DNA of 64,000 nucleotides, taken from Eonycteris spelaea (Eukaryota; Chordata; Mammalia; Chiroptera; Pteropodidae). A program made the position numbers and the translations under genes. Numbering within the stretch: the first letter of the stretch is position 1; every line of letters begins with the position of its first letter. The stretch is taken from the NCBI GenBank assembly GCA_003508835.1, contig PUFA01000171.1, positions 2,360,501-2,424,500 on the forward strand, read 5' to 3'. Positions 22,245 to 34,939 of the stretch are shown here, piece by piece. The notes under the pieces were generated by a model, which worked only from the letters and a program-made list of their open reading frames with translations, was not told where the DNA came from and searched no databases.

Positions 22245-22468
22245 AATAACTCTACATTAATTAGCTCTAATCTTCAAAATGAGTCTTATTTAAATCAACA
22301 TTTATCATCTCATCTCTATTTTATGAACAAGTAAACTAGAGCTTAGAGAAGTTAATTAACTTTTACAAGGTCACGGGTAGTAAACGGTAGGGACAGAATT
22401 CAAGGTGAGATCTGTACAACTCCTGAGTATTGTGCTCTTTCCACTATGCCACACTGATTCTCAACTCA
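22245..22468 (-). repeat. MIR SINE, reverse
   Basis: 'attttatgaacaagtaaac', 'gagcttagagaagttaatta', 'acaaggtcacgggtagtaaa', 'agaattcaaggtgag' and 'tgctctttccactatgccac' give the MIR in reverse. Confidence 0.8.
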
Positions 22469-22689
22469 GATGGCGTCTGAAGTTACTCATGTATTTGTGA
22501 AAATAAATCTCTGAAAAAAACTTTTTAATATTAATATAATAATTGCTATAACATTAAAAAATAGTGCCTTTATGTTACAATAGGCATGCTTTTTTCATAA
22601 AAGAACATTCTTTACACCTGTGTTGATAAGTTTGCCAACAACTCATTTGGAGAACTTGATAATAGCTAATAATCATAATAACTAAATAT

Positions 22690-23060
22690 GATAACTAGAA
22701 TTTAACGAGCACCTACTATGTGCTACATGTTATGGTTAGTGATGTCAGGCATATCCATATTCCATCCTTGTAGCAACCTTGTGGGCATTACTGTTCCCAT
22801 TTGAGAGATGGTATCTAATGCTGAGAAATTAAGCAACTACACGGGTAAGTGGTAGAGGAGAGAGTTGAGCTCCAAAACAGTACACTAACAATGTCATACC
22901 CTGCATCAATCCATGAGTTCCACCAGCCACAATTAGCTCTGTTGTAGGGAGAAGAAACAGAAATAAAACAATTTGCCAAAGGTAACATGGTTAGTGAAAA
23001 GTAGGCCCGGTTGGGGAAACTGTAATTCCTGGCTCCCCATTCACTTCCTGACAGAAACAC
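22690..23060 (-). repeat. Two MIR copies, reverse
   Basis: First copy: 'gagcacctactatgtgcta', 'ggcattactgttcccattt', 'taagcaactacacgggtaag'. A second decayed copy follows with 'acaatttgccaaaggtaaca'. The reverse frame at 22815-23060 is a by-product. Confidence 0.65.
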
Positions 23061-23064
23061 TACT

Positions 23065-24400
23065 TGGGCAAAAATGAAAAATGTATGATAATTGAAAAAA
23101 ATTACTTAAGTCATTCCTGAATGGCTCAAATGATTGTACTAAAAAAATACAGGCAGCCTACACTTTACAACTCTCTTGTCAGACCTGTTGGACTTTCAAA
23201 ACTCTTCTTGTAGTACATGCTGCAGTCCCAACCAGGATCATAATTTACATCTAAATTTCCTAGTGAAGAGCTGCCAACTTTAGTAAATTGACACTGCCTG
23301 TTTCTTCTTTTATTGTCTTGCCAGACATCTTGCACACAAAGCACCTTCACAAAATCCAACAAGGTTCAAAATTAGCCAGACATAATGGCCCCCAGGAAAA
23401 AGCACCTCTAAGAATCTTTTAGCACCTGCCTAGCCTCTTTATCAAGAGCTGGCTCAATAGCTAAAGGATTTCAGCATGTACCAGATGAAATGTTCAGGAA
23501 ACACTCCTATCCACACTCCCCTATGAGAAAAAATGATCAGAGGTGAATGAAAAAAGTAGGACAGCAGTCATAATAGTTTAAGAAAAACTAAAATTGTCCC
23601 CATTAGAGAGCCAATATGGTATAAGCCTCAGACAAAAAAAATCTAACATGTTCATAAAATGAAAAAATGTAGTGGGCGGTAATAAATATGGTACTTTGTA
23701 CATTTTGACTATGCCTATTCAAGAAAAAGAGAATTTAGGTTTCAGATTAGATTGTATTTGCCAAACCATCTTGTGTGAATATGATAGGAGAAATAAGCAA
23801 AATGCTATGAAAAAAACATTTTCGTCCTCTCTGGTAAACCCGGCCTTCTTTAAGGAGTGGCTACGGAAAGGAACGTTCAGACACTGGCATGTGTCTGAGT
23901 GAGCACTGCAGGACAGATGCAGAGGACAAGGAGAAGTCCAGTATGGTACGCTTTCGATGGCAGTTTGACTGATAAACTCTACACAGTGTGTTATTCTATG
24001 TTTGCTCATCGAGGAGCTGCTTATCAGACACTTCGTGTGGGCGAAGGTCAGTATTATACATTTTAAATAAGTTGGAGACCCATAAACAGTCGGCTTGGGA
24101 GGACAACACATGCAAATAGCTATCACTAACTTTTTGAACTGATACAGCCTTAATTGACTATATAAGTAAGCCAAACCCACAGCGATTAGAATTGCCTCAA
24201 AGAATCATGATACATCTCGAAAGTAAAACACATAAGAAACACGTAATGCAGCATAACCACAAGCACCAAGCACACCACTACATCCTGAGTTTATGAGTGC
24301 TAAATGAACATAGTTTAAAGGTGTCAGTCAAGTGTCCACCAAGAGGAGTGGATGTTCTCATACTTCATGACTACCCACTGCATCAACTTGCTCATCTTAA
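23065..24400. other. Unassigned, repeat-poor sequence
   Basis: No repeat recognised. Holds the longest open frame of the window, 23719-24180 on the minus strand (153 codons). That frame has no domain, no repeat of a known family and no sign of being an exon. The part from about 23,815 to 24,245 keeps more CpGs than its surroundings. Confidence 0.45.
23815..24245. promoter_or_regulatory. CpG-retaining patch, possible conserved element
   Basis: About a dozen CpGs survive here (for example in 'tacgctttcgatgg', 'cttcgtgtgggcgaagg', 'catctcgaaag', 'acacgtaatgc') in otherwise CpG-depleted DNA with no young repeat to explain them. This may reflect selection or low methylation. Function is not known; it is far below CpG-island density. 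Confidence 0.25.
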
Positions 24401-24404
24401 GTAA

Positions 24405-24668
24405 AGCATGGTGGTTAACAGCATTGGCTCAGATTGCCTGGTTTAAAGCCCTGCTAAGTCACTTCCTAGCCACATGACCTTGGGTAAATTACTTACACAA
24501 TTTGTGTCTTGGTTTTCTTATCCGTAAAATAGGGAAACAAACAATACCTAATGCATGTGGGTTTTGTAACACTTAAAAGAGTTATTAATTACACCTAAGG
24601 TTTTGGAAAAGAGCTTAAATCACAGTGTCAGTTAATGCTACTTATAATAATGATGATCATTATTATTA
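24405..24668 (+). repeat. MIR SINE, near full length
   Basis: 'gtggttaacagcattggctc', 'gctaagtcacttcctagcc', 'acatgaccttgggtaaatta', 'tccgtaaaatagggaaac', 'acttaaaagagttattaa' and 'cacagtgtcagttaatgct' cover the whole MIR. Confidence 0.9.
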
Positions 24669-24849
24669 ACTGTAAGAATTCTCACCGGTATTGTTATAAC
24701 TCTCTAGAGCAGAGCTGCCAACCCATGCCAGATTGCCCCACCTTTCTCTGAACTAATAGGGAAAAAAAGAATGTTCTATCTTATTTGAGTCCCTAAATAG
24801 TGGGGTCTCTATGATACATTAATTTAGCCCCTAGCACAAAAGAGGTTTA

Positions 24850-24990
24850 TTACATTGCATAATAATCATTCTATCCCATGAGACTGCATGCTCCCCGAAG
24901 CAGGAATAGTCTTATTCAGCTCTGAGTTCAGCAGTGAGCTCAGCCAATTGCAGATGGAATAGAGTCCATAAGTATTTGCTGAACTCAACT
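24850..24990 (+). repeat. L2 3' end
   Basis: 'gagactgcatgctccccgaa', 'ggaatagtcttattcagctc' and 'ataagtatttgctgaactc' match the L2 terminus. Confidence 0.75.
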
Positions 24991-24994
24991 TTCT

Positions 24995-26150
24995 ATGAAG
25001 ATTAATGTCTGTGAACAAAGAAAATAATCTACAAAGCTCTTTAATTATGCTTTAGCTAGCTTGATTTTACAAGTAAAGGTATAATTTGTTGTATTAATTG
25101 AAGTAGACTACGCTGATAAACAGATCCACTATGTATTGTATTAAACACAATAGAATTTCATGTCTTGCTCAGTTAATAATCCAGAGCAGATGCTCATGTT
25201 TGAAAGAAGTGTTCTGCTCCAGGCAATCATTTAGGAACACAAGGTGACAGCAGCTGCTTCCAAGGTCACCCTGGGTGTGGCCAAACAGTCGGAAACTGGA
25301 AACCTTATGGGGAAACACCTGTTGGAGGTTTTATGGAACAAGCTGGGAGGTGGCACATGATTTTCCACTCACATATCATGAGCTAGAACTTAGTCAAATG
25401 ATATGCCTTACTGCAAAAGAGGCTGGGAGATGTAGGAAGGGAAAATGGATTTTAGTGAACAGCTAGCAACCTCTGTCAGTGGTTGAAATTAATCCCATTT
25501 GTTCAAAGGAACCACTACCTAAAAAAAACTGGTGAGTATTAAGAAAATTTAGCATTCTTATGAAAATCGTTTTTATTTACTAAAAATCCATAGTCAAGAT
25601 ATAGCATCTTCCTTAAACTGGCAAGAATTGGTCTTGAGATTAATTATTCACCAGTAAACTGTTTATCTTGCTTAATTAAAATACCTTTTGCTCTTTTTGT
25701 ATGTATAAATATATATAAGGGGTGATCAAAAGGAAGGAAGTCTGATTAGTCTGGATCTAATAAATGACACCTCATCTTTCAAGGCTTAGTAGACAACTTC
25801 AGCCCAAATTTGCTTCTTGCTTTTCTGTGTCCTGTAACTCTTACAAGTCTCTATCCAAAACAAAAAGAAAAGAAAAAAAAAGGTCTTGAAATGTTTTCTA
25901 TTTTAATATATGACCCTATTTGCTTAACCACATTGCCAGCTCCTCAAGGGCATCTTTTACTTACCTTCCTCTGAAAAGTAAAAATGGCTTTATAAAATGC
26001 CTTAAATATAATGGTGTGTTGTTTTGGTTTTGGTTTTTTGGTTTTTTTTTTTTTTTGTATTCTTTCAATGCCTAAGCACAGTTGTAGATATTTAAATATT
26101 TAAAACAACCAATTAGATCACTTACAGATTTAACAAAACGTTAAGGCTAA
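24995..26150. other. Unassigned sequence
   Basis: AT-rich. A T/G tract with a 15-T run lies around 26020-26056 and an A/G tract at 25860-25880. No gene. Confidence 0.45.
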
Positions 26151-26157
26151 AGGGGCC

Positions 26158-26658
26158 TGTAGTCAATGAATTGCAAATGAAGCTATAATTCTTTGCCACT
26201 CCCTGTTTCCACAGTCTTTCAATGAGACTTTGAGTCCATTTCCCCAGCCCTTGAATCTAGTCTGGCCTTGAGATTTGCTTCAGCCCACAGAATGTGCGAT
26301 TAAATTAACAGTCTTCGAGAAGCCTCATGTGTATCTGTTCACACTCTTAGGATACATGCTTTGGCCAAGAGAATGAGCCCAGGCTAGCATGCTGGTAGAT
26401 GAGAAATAGATGACACTAATCTTGCCCAAACATCAGCCAGCCATAGGCAAGAGGCCACTCCAGAGGACCCAGCCCTGGCAAACCCACTAGCTAACTGCAG
26501 AAGCATGAGCAAGCCTAATCAAAATCAGCAAGCCTGGTCTAGGTTAGCAGGATTACCCAGATGACCCATAGATGCCTCCAGAGTAATAATACACATCTAT
26601 TGTTTTAAGGCACTGATGTTTTGGGTGATCTGTAACACAACAATAACTACTTAATGCA
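26158..26658 (+). mobile_element. MaLR LTR (older MLT1 type)
   Basis: About 500 bp with consensus blocks in order: 'gagtccatttccccagccc', 'tgaatctagtctggccttga', 'ttgcttcagcccacagaatg', 'gagcccaggctagcatgctg', 'ctaactgcagaagcatgagc', 'attgttttaaggcactgatg' and a terminal 'actacttaatgca'. Diverged solo LTR; the left boundary is approximate. Confidence 0.8.
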
Positions 26659-26661
26659 GAC

Positions 26662-26822
26662 CTTTAATTTTTATCTACCACAGCCTTTCATTCTACTGAT
26701 GAGTAAACAGAAGACTTCAGAAGAAAAGTGATGAAACTAGACTCTAGCCAAGCTAGTATTAGAGCTCAAGTCTTCTAATTTAACAGTTTGATGTACTTTC
26801 CATGAAATCATCTTGTGTCACT
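26662..26822 (-). repeat. MIR remnant, reverse
   Basis: 'cattctactgatgagtaaac', 'gaaaagtgatgaaacta', 'tattagagctcaagtcttc' and 'gatgtactttccatga' fit a reverse MIR, starting right after the LTR end. Confidence 0.55.
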
Positions 26823-26824
26823 TC

Positions 26825-29800
26825 TAAGGTCTCTGGAGTGTCTAAAATCAAAATAAACATTAGGGTCCAATAAAAGAATACCACATGTAGGAATGTTGAC
26901 TCTTTTCATAAGAGGAAATTGTGTGAAACACACTATAAACTGTAAAGTACTATAAAAAAGCAAAGTACCGTACTATATGCTAGACACATTGATTAAAGTA
27001 TTTTTAAAACTTTTAGTTTGTCAATAGAAAGGTCACTGGGTGAACTTTATCATGCCTTTATTTCAGAAAACTCTGATTTTTACCTGGACATTAACCTTTC
27101 CAAAATGCAGGAGGATGGCGAGATTCCAGCCTAATAAATGCTCATTAATCTTTAGAGTATCAAGAGAATTACTCTAGAATTTGCCTTTTTAATTTGTATT
27201 CTGACTTAAAGGACTAAAAGCTAGAAGGGCGGAAACCTTGACTTTTTAAAATTAGTATATTCCCATGGCCTAGCGCTGGACCTCAATGAATGAAAACTGG
27301 ATTTCAAGCAGAGTCTGAGCTTCAGAGAACTTAAGGAAGAGATTCTAGAAGTTAGGACTTTTGAGAAAGAACTTTGGACTGGCTTTAAGCTGATGAAGTA
27401 GGAAAATAAGATGTTACTTTATTAAAGACCTACATGAAAAAGCAGATAAGAAGAATGAGGGAAATATGAGGAAGCTTTTTAAAAGAAAAAAAGATATTAA
27501 CTGTGTTGTACCCATGTTTAAACGCAACTTCATTAAAATACTCAACTTTCTCATAGTAAACATTGGGATTTTAAATAGCCTTTAGATTCCTTTTACAGAA
27601 AAGTTGTTATATAGTAATAACTTACACTTATGTAAGGCATTATCTCAGGGTTTTTTCCCTTTAGAATTATTTTAGTGCTTTACATAAGTCCTAAATTTAC
27701 ACTGGCATTTTAATAAAATCAAAGCCTTCCTAAATCTCTTCTTAGATCTTTCTTAACATTTCATGAAATTGTAAAAAGATTAATTTTATTAATTGATTAT
27801 AAATATAGCTTCCATTCCTATATTTTTTAAGCTGTACAATTCAAAATTTTTATTACTCTAAAGCATTATGAGTTACAAACACCCACTTTAAAAATATTCC
27901 TTTTGTAATGTTTCAAGAATCACATACTGCCCCACCCTCTCCAATGGAGAAGGCTGAGAATGTCCTGCAAAGGTGTTCCTGCCTGCCCAAAATCAAGCTA
28001 TTTGTTCTGCAATATCCTATTGCAGACCATTGACTTAATATTTGTCCTTAGGAACTCAGACTTGAATCCTCTCCCTTGCCCCTCTTGCTTTCTGTGCCCA
28101 GTGCAGGAACCTCCATCTGTCTCTAGCCTCTTGGAACCCAACCCTTGTTCCAGCCAGGTGGCCAGTGCAACCCCCTTATCCAGATGGGTAGCATGGAGTT
28201 TGGAAAAGCAGAGCAAAAACAACTTTCTGCTGCTATCTTGGTCAGATACAACCATGTACATACAACTCCTTTCACATCCCCACACCAAAAGGAGGAAAAT
28301 GAATTAGAACTCTTCACACTACTCAGAGTGGAGTTGAAAGGGTGGGGGTGGGGTGGGGGGAGTCTAATAGTTCAGTGCGAAGAGAAAGGCAAAATATTAT
28401 TTTTGTCAATAATGGAGCTACAGAAGTCACATATCACATTGTGACTTGAGACTAATTTTTCCAAAGAAGCAATAAGAGACAGCAGCACTAAAGATCAGCC
28501 CAGTATGGGTCCAAAGATTTGTGGGCTAGAATGAAAACTTAACCTTCATTATTGTAATTTAAAATATTGTTCTCTTGGCAAAGGCGGAAGCAGAAGATGA
28601 TGGTTTGCATTCTGAGTACCAAACAACTTTTACAAAGTGCTCACAACTTAGAAATCAGGTCCAAATTATTACCTCCACTGATAAAACCATTACAAATATT
28701 ACTCATTCTTAGAATAATTAGGTAACTCAATTAATTGGCCCTGGGAATGTGTGAAATCTTGACCATAAAATTTAATTAAAAGTTTTTTTAAAAAAATAAT
28801 ACTTAGAAATACTATGTAAATTTTTGTAACAATAGGGAGAAAAAGGCAAAATTTTCAAAGACTGAGAAATATGTAATTTGCGTACAATAATTTATGTATG
28901 TGAAGGTGTACAAATATCTATACAATAAGAGTCTATGCACATAAATTTACTCATCAAAAGAGATGAATAAAAACAGAATGAGAAAAGGTGAATAAAATGG
29001 TTTTTATAAGAATCGAACAATGTTCCAAGAGTCTCCATTGAAAGAGTGGTAATCTTTACTATCTTATCAGGTTTGGGTATGCTTTTCTAGAGACAAACAG
29101 TAAGTGGAATGGTGACACTAGTGCATCATCTGCCTGTTGCTTCGTTTAATGCCACTTCAAATCCCAGGGCCTCTTAGCTCACATGCTCAGTCCTAGAAAA
29201 AGTGAGAGGAGGAGAGGAGCTCATCCCACAAATTGTTTTCTAGCAGTTAGCTACAAAAACAACTGGACTACTTCTCGAACTTTTCTTTCTTAGGTAATTC
29301 TATTTTCTTATTTCCTCAATAAAGGATGGTTTACACTGACACAGAAAAGAACTAAAAGCACATCTAACAACAGCTTCAAACTTCAGAATCAACCAGCTCC
29401 TGAAAAACTCTTCTGCCTGATAGCCTCAGAAGAAATAACTTGGGTTTCCAAAGTTATCAGATAAAAGCAGAACATTTCACCAAACAGGCAGTGACAGAAG
29501 TGGAATAAATGTAACAACAATGGCAATGACAGCCAGACAAAATTTACAAGACCCTCTACACTGAAAACCCTGCAGCTGAGATAGATTTGTGTTTTTGCAA
29601 TCATTTAAAAGGACATTTTCCTCATATGTAACCCATCACACTCAATCTTCATTTACAACCGTGAAATATTGCTTTCCGTTTCCTTAGAAAGGACAGTGCT
29701 CAGTAATGTTGGCTTCCTGTGGTGCCAGAAAACAGCAGTTTTGAATACAAAGAAATAGTTTTTGTGGTACCATTTCTATCTCTTCCCACTTTTCTCTGAG

Positions 29801-30490
29801 AGAATGAGCAATAAGATGGAAGGACATAATCATAAATTCCTGTTGATGTAGATCACCAGCCCAAGTTAGTGCTATATCCCATGTACGCTGATTAAAAACT
29901 TTTTTCTTGTAGATTACTTTTAGGCATAGAAGTAAAACCTGATTTTCCTCTTCCTAGCAAAAAGTCAAAGTTGACATCAAGAAAAATAATGTTAAGTTAC
30001 AGGGCCAGAACACATTAAGAACAAAGTTTATTTCCATATCAACAAATTAGCAGTTTGCATATCTCTTGACCAAAACTTGATACTTATGCTTTTCTGCATT
30101 TGATTACCACGGCTTGGAAAATGAATGGAAATGTGAATTGGAAAATGGATGACTAAATTCATCTTCATTAAATTTATTTAGGGAAGACAAAGTCTTTTCA
30201 GCATCTTTCTACCAATAGCCTCATTTATCACTACAAAACTTTTACCTTGTTTTACCTTACAAAGTAGATATCAAAGAGAAGTCCCCATGTTCTGCAGATC
30301 AAGATCGATGGTTCTAGGCGCAATTTTAAAAGTCGAAATTTAGTACAAGAACATTTTCTAGGGCAGAGTTTTGCAGCCTTACTCCTGACAAATGATGTAG
30401 AGATGCCCAAAATACTCCCAATATTGCACCAAAATTTTTTAGGCAAGAAATAAGTTGTAATAAAGTAAATAATATAATACTGAAGACTCT
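26825..30490. other. Long unassigned stretch, no gene
   Basis: 3.7 kb without a confident repeat or gene. Local traits: AT-rich DNA at 27480-27900, a more GC-rich patch at 27940-28300 with overlapping frames on both strands (27960-28307 plus, 27998-28288 minus) that lack domains, and a GGGTGGGG tract at 28341-28361. A MIR-like trace near 27610-27690 was too weak to call. Confidence 0.45.
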
Positions 30491-30494
30491 TAAC

Positions 30495-30728
30495 CAGAAC
30501 TAATAACAATAGGTAATATTTATTGAGTTCTCTTAGACCACTGGCCTGTCTAGGTTAATTTACTCATCAAAATCATCTAAGGTGAGTACTATAATGATTC
30601 CCACATTGCAGGTGAGAAGATCAAGGCATAGAGAAGCTCTGGTTCATGCAGGTCACACAGGTTATCCGTGAGAGTGAGAATTCAAATCCAGACCATCTTA
30701 ATCTAAAGCCCACACTCTGTAATGTAAA
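30495..30728 (-). repeat. MIR SINE, near full length, reverse
   Basis: 'gtaatatttattgagttctc', 'gtgagtactataatgattcc', 'cattgcaggtgagaagatc', 'caggtcacacaggttatccg', 'attcaaatccagacca' in reverse MIR order. Confidence 0.85.
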
Positions 30729-31573
30729 ATAATAGAATGCATTTATGTATACTGGCTCACTTACTAATATAAGCTATGGATTAGAGATCTGGAAAAGATA
30801 AATTCTCACCAAAAAGAAAAAAACAATTATTTCTTTTAATTTGAAAAATTATACTTCTTTGCTTATAAAACTTTTTTTGTTATATCTCTAAATGGTTTAT
30901 GCTTGTATCTGGGTAACAAAATAAGCCATCGAAAGATATTAGAAATGGTTCTGTATGAAAAAATAAAATAAAATATTCTAATTAAAAGAAACAAACCCTA
31001 CTTAATTGTTTTTACATTATAATATGCAGGTGTTTAATATTATTAATATCACTAGAATTATCAAAACTTTTTAAATATCATCATTTTGTCTATCTTTGAT
31101 TTAGTGATTAGTTAAGAATAGCATAACCCAATGCCTGAATAAGCAATGGAAGTAGCCAGTGCCTCAGGAAGCAGCATTGTGGAGCAACAACAAACTCAAG
31201 TGCACATGCCCCTCCTAATGAGCAAGACTTCTAACACATTCAGATGATTACTGCCGTAGGAATATGGGCCTAATGTTCCCAAACTTTCCAATTGTTCAAG
31301 AGAAGTTGGAAAGTCAGATTTTCCTAAGAAATCTCTATATTTGATATTTTGTCAATTGACTCAACTTTTTAAAAATACTACAGAGACAAATAAAACATGT
31401 CTGTAAGCTGTATTTGACATATTTGACTTACAGTCCTTTAAGCTATGACCCATGGGACTGTTGTACTCTTACTGAGGGAAACATTTAAAACATATTTCTT
31501 CTTCTTGTTCAGTGGAGATACAGACACATTAGTAAGGCTTTCTTCATCTATCCTTGCCTTCTTCCTTATTAAA

Positions 31574-31593
31574 AATTTACCCATGGGTAAATT
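31574..31593. other. Perfect 20-bp palindrome
   Basis: Reads aatttaccca followed by its exact reverse complement tgggtaaatt, with CCATGG at the centre. No associated element seen. Confidence 0.9.
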
Positions 31594-32439
31594 AAAAACT
31601 ATAAAATCACAAATGACAAGCACTATAAATAAATGGTAATGGCCACACTGATTAATAGTAATAGATACCTGCTCTGAGTTGTAGAGTAAATAAGACAGGT
31701 TGGAGATTATATGCAGTCCCTAGAGCATCCTTTCTCCCATGGAGGTGGAGGAAACACTTTAAACTATGAATGAGAGTAATAATATAGGAATAATCATGAA
31801 TGAATTGTTTTTAAATTATTTTTAAAGGTAAATCATACAAAAAAAATGGAATATTAATCATCACTGCAAACTTATAAAGCCACAATGCACACCATTCAGA
31901 ACAATGTCACAACTAAAACACCTAGCCCAAACAGAACTTCCATTTTCCCTTGCATCTCTCACAATCATTGAAAGGAGTTCCAGAATAGAGACCATAGCAA
32001 CATGAAAGCTCTGTCTTACATTATTCTCAAATAACACACAACTCACAAGACCCACTCAATGCCCACTGCAGAAAACTCTTTTGCTTATCCACACCATCAC
32101 GAACCTTTTCTATCTGCTTTTCTAGGTCACTTCTCCCTGAACCAGTCAGGCCCAACCACCATACTTTCATTACATCGTTTCCCTTCCAAGGAAACCAGAA
32201 AGAAGTTAGTTTGTGTTCCAACGTACTTATTTTTCTTCTCAAACATTCTTCTCAAACATTGAGTTTTGTGCTTTTTCTCAGAAAGTAGATATTTGGATAG
32301 TGTGAACACAACTGGTAAGTTTTGCCCCATCACACTAGCATCACGTGTATGTGACACACTGCACTGCTGACCAAATGCTGTAACGTGATATTGAGAAGCG
32401 CTGCCCGAGGGCGAGAGCTCCTTCTACTGTAGGGTTTAA

Positions 32440-32458
32440 GGGATAGTTAAACTATCCC
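32440..32458. other. 19-bp inverted repeat
   Basis: Arms gggatagtt and aactatccc are exact reverse complements separated by one A. Located in the CpG-bearing patch. Confidence 0.85.
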
Positions 32459-33424
32459 GGACAATGTCTACTGATCCCAATCACTGTGTGTGGTTTCTCT
32501 TCATCGCCACTGGATGCCCACGGCCAAAACACAGTGATCATAACTTTATCACCATACCAACACAACAGCTACTCTTCAGTAAGAGATTTTTAAGGTGAAC
32601 CAGTAATGGCATGGCTAAATAAAGAAGAGATTCCAACCACCAGCCTAATTTGAGAAATGAGGTTATGTAAAGTACAATAAACAAAAACTTAGTTTCACTA
32701 CAAAGAACCAAGAAAAAAAAAAAAAAAACCAAGTGCATTTGTCTTGAGCCCATTATTTACTGCAGCAAGCCTACAAACATAACATTTGATATGTTTTCAA
32801 GGTGAAATGGAATATTTTGCCAATTGACTACCATGTACCCGTGAAGACTTAATTCATTGCATACGACGAGTACAATGCTGGCGAGCACTCTTTCACTCAA
32901 CAGAGCTTAAAGCAGACACTTCCACAGAGTGATCAGAGCAGAGGACCGCTGGAAGGGCCACTCTAAAAGGATCTGCTGGGACTCAGAGTTTAGAAAACAG
33001 AGAGCGTGGGTGTCCTGAACTGATGGCAGCAGCAGCGGAGTGAAGGTACTAGAAGGAGATGAACGCTGTACTGTGGACACCGGGAGTGGGTCTTCCTCAT
33101 CATCCTCAGGAACTGAAGCAGGGAGTTGCCACAGTGGTGCCCTAATGAGAAAATGGTTGAGCTAAAACTACATTTGTCCCGGGCCCCAAAAGTGATTGTT
33201 AGACATTTCGCTAATGATGTAATATTGAGAATCAGTTGATTCAATTCAGTCATCCGAAAAGCATCCTTGAAACAGAGGTCATTTTTCAGACGGCCAAAAC
33301 TATCTGGGGACAGTGTCTTATTTAGGTAACGGGAAAACAACTGCTTCTTTAGAGAATTTTACACATAAACCAAATGCAAGTATCCATGATAAAAAAAAAA
33401 AAATCACCCCACGGACCAGGTGGG

Positions 33425-33565
33425 CATCATTGTTTCCTATGGTTAGCAGAGCGTGGCTCCGGCCTCCAGAGATATTCACAAAATGAAGCAGATAGAAGCA
33501 AATTGTGTTAATTGGCTTTTCGCATTACTAGCCCTGCTAAAGATCCTGGAAAAAAAAAGAAATTT
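33425..33565. promoter_or_regulatory. Candidate conserved noncoding element
   Basis: A repeat-free block with a homeobox-like core ('gtgttaattggcttttcgc', 'attactagccctgctaaag') and retained CpGs in 'agagcgtggctccggcc'. The texture suggests a conserved regulatory element. This is an impression only. Confidence 0.3.
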
Positions 33566-34699
33566 GAGTTTTAAGCCATCACTATAGATTTTGTTAAAGG
33601 GGTAGACAATGCACATCAAAAAAAATGAGGACTTTGGGTTCAAAGAACACACAAGTTCAGATATTGAAATAAAAGCTTTGTAAATGTTTTACACTTGCTA
33701 AGCTCAGACATGAACCTGAGAAATTGTTCATGAACTTCTATCAGTTTTCAATTAAGTCCCAACCCACATAAAGAGAGTCTTCCACTTCTGCCCGTTGAAT
33801 GCTGTCAGTAAACAATTATTTAGAATCAAGCTTTAACTAAGATTCCAAGATTCCAGGAACAGCTGAAGGCAAAGGAACCATGGACTCTATTTTAGAACTG
33901 GTCAGCCAGCAACAGCATAATGAGCACAAAGGGAGAGATCACTACATGAAAGAATTACGTTGTTTGCTGTTTTTTTGTGTATTTTTTTTAAACTCTAGCT
34001 GCTTGGCAACTCTCCTAGATCACAGCTTTGAGAAAGAAATGTATCTCCCTGATGAAAAATGAGCTAACAGAGATCCCATTGATGGGACACTGACCAGCTC
34101 TATACCAGTCCATGGGTTTTGCCCTACACAAGAAACTCAATCAAACCGATTTCCTGAACAGAGAAAAAAGAGAGGAGGAAGTTGGAGAAAGTAAGCCAGG
34201 TATGTGTGCTCAGATATAAAAGATACCATAGTACAGGCAGAATAACATTTCATCCTGACCACACGAAGCATGGTGTTTAAAATGCATAATTAAACTTTCT
34301 TCTTTACTGCTTGCTCTTCACAGTGGGTTATAAATAAGCTCCTAGAATGCCATGTGTTTCTATATTAGAAAAAGCAAGTGACTGTATCATCAGTTAACTT
34401 GAAGCAAAGGTCACAGAAGAAATAATAGTCTTGAAAAATAACTTTGCTTTCTAACTATAATCTCTCTCTCAGGTTTTGTTTTCTTTTAGCCCAATTTACA
34501 CTATTTACTCTCAGTAACATATTCAGAGTAGAAGTAGATCAGTGAAATTTTCTCATTTTTTCACTTATTTTTCAATAATGATAACAATGTTTTTCTTATA
34601 TTAAACATATGTCAAGAAGTTTTTATTCAGGGTCTATCAATCCAGATTTAAAATAAATCAATTCACACGTAGGTTCTTAACTAATGGCATATCATCTTA

Positions 34700-34935
34700 G
34701 CGTGGTTCTGCTCCAGCCTGTGAACATGCACCAAGAACCTACCAGAAATTAGACCCTATAATAGGTAACAGGGATACACGATGAACAGACCACGGCCTCA
34801 AGGATTTTAGAGTTTAATGCAGCTACATGAATTGATGTTTTATTAACTGTGTGAAGATAATAGAGAAGTGATATGAACAATCAGAATAATTCAATACCTC
34901 ATCAAAAATAATAGAAATCATTAAGGACACTGCCA
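34700..34935 (-). repeat. L2 3' end, reverse
   Basis: 'accaagaacctaccagaaat', 'taataggtaacagggataca', 'cctcaaggattttagagttt' and 'agaagtgatatgaacaa' follow the reverse L2 3' region. Confidence 0.6.
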
Positions 34936-34939
34936 CACA

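Larger units (their letters stand above)
30730..34690. other. Long unassigned stretch with CpG-bearing patches
   Basis: No gene was recognised in 4 kb. The left part is AT-rich. From about 32370 to 33560 the DNA is less AT-rich and keeps scattered CpGs, and the 116-codon reverse frame at 32990-33340 lies here. That frame has no domain I recognise. A purine stretch and A runs at 32706-32728 and 33391-33403 are present. Confidence 0.45.

Noticed and set aside
23719..24180. 153-codon reverse frame as a protein gene
   Set aside because: Longest frame in the window but no recognisable domain, signal or splice context; kept only as a point to check.
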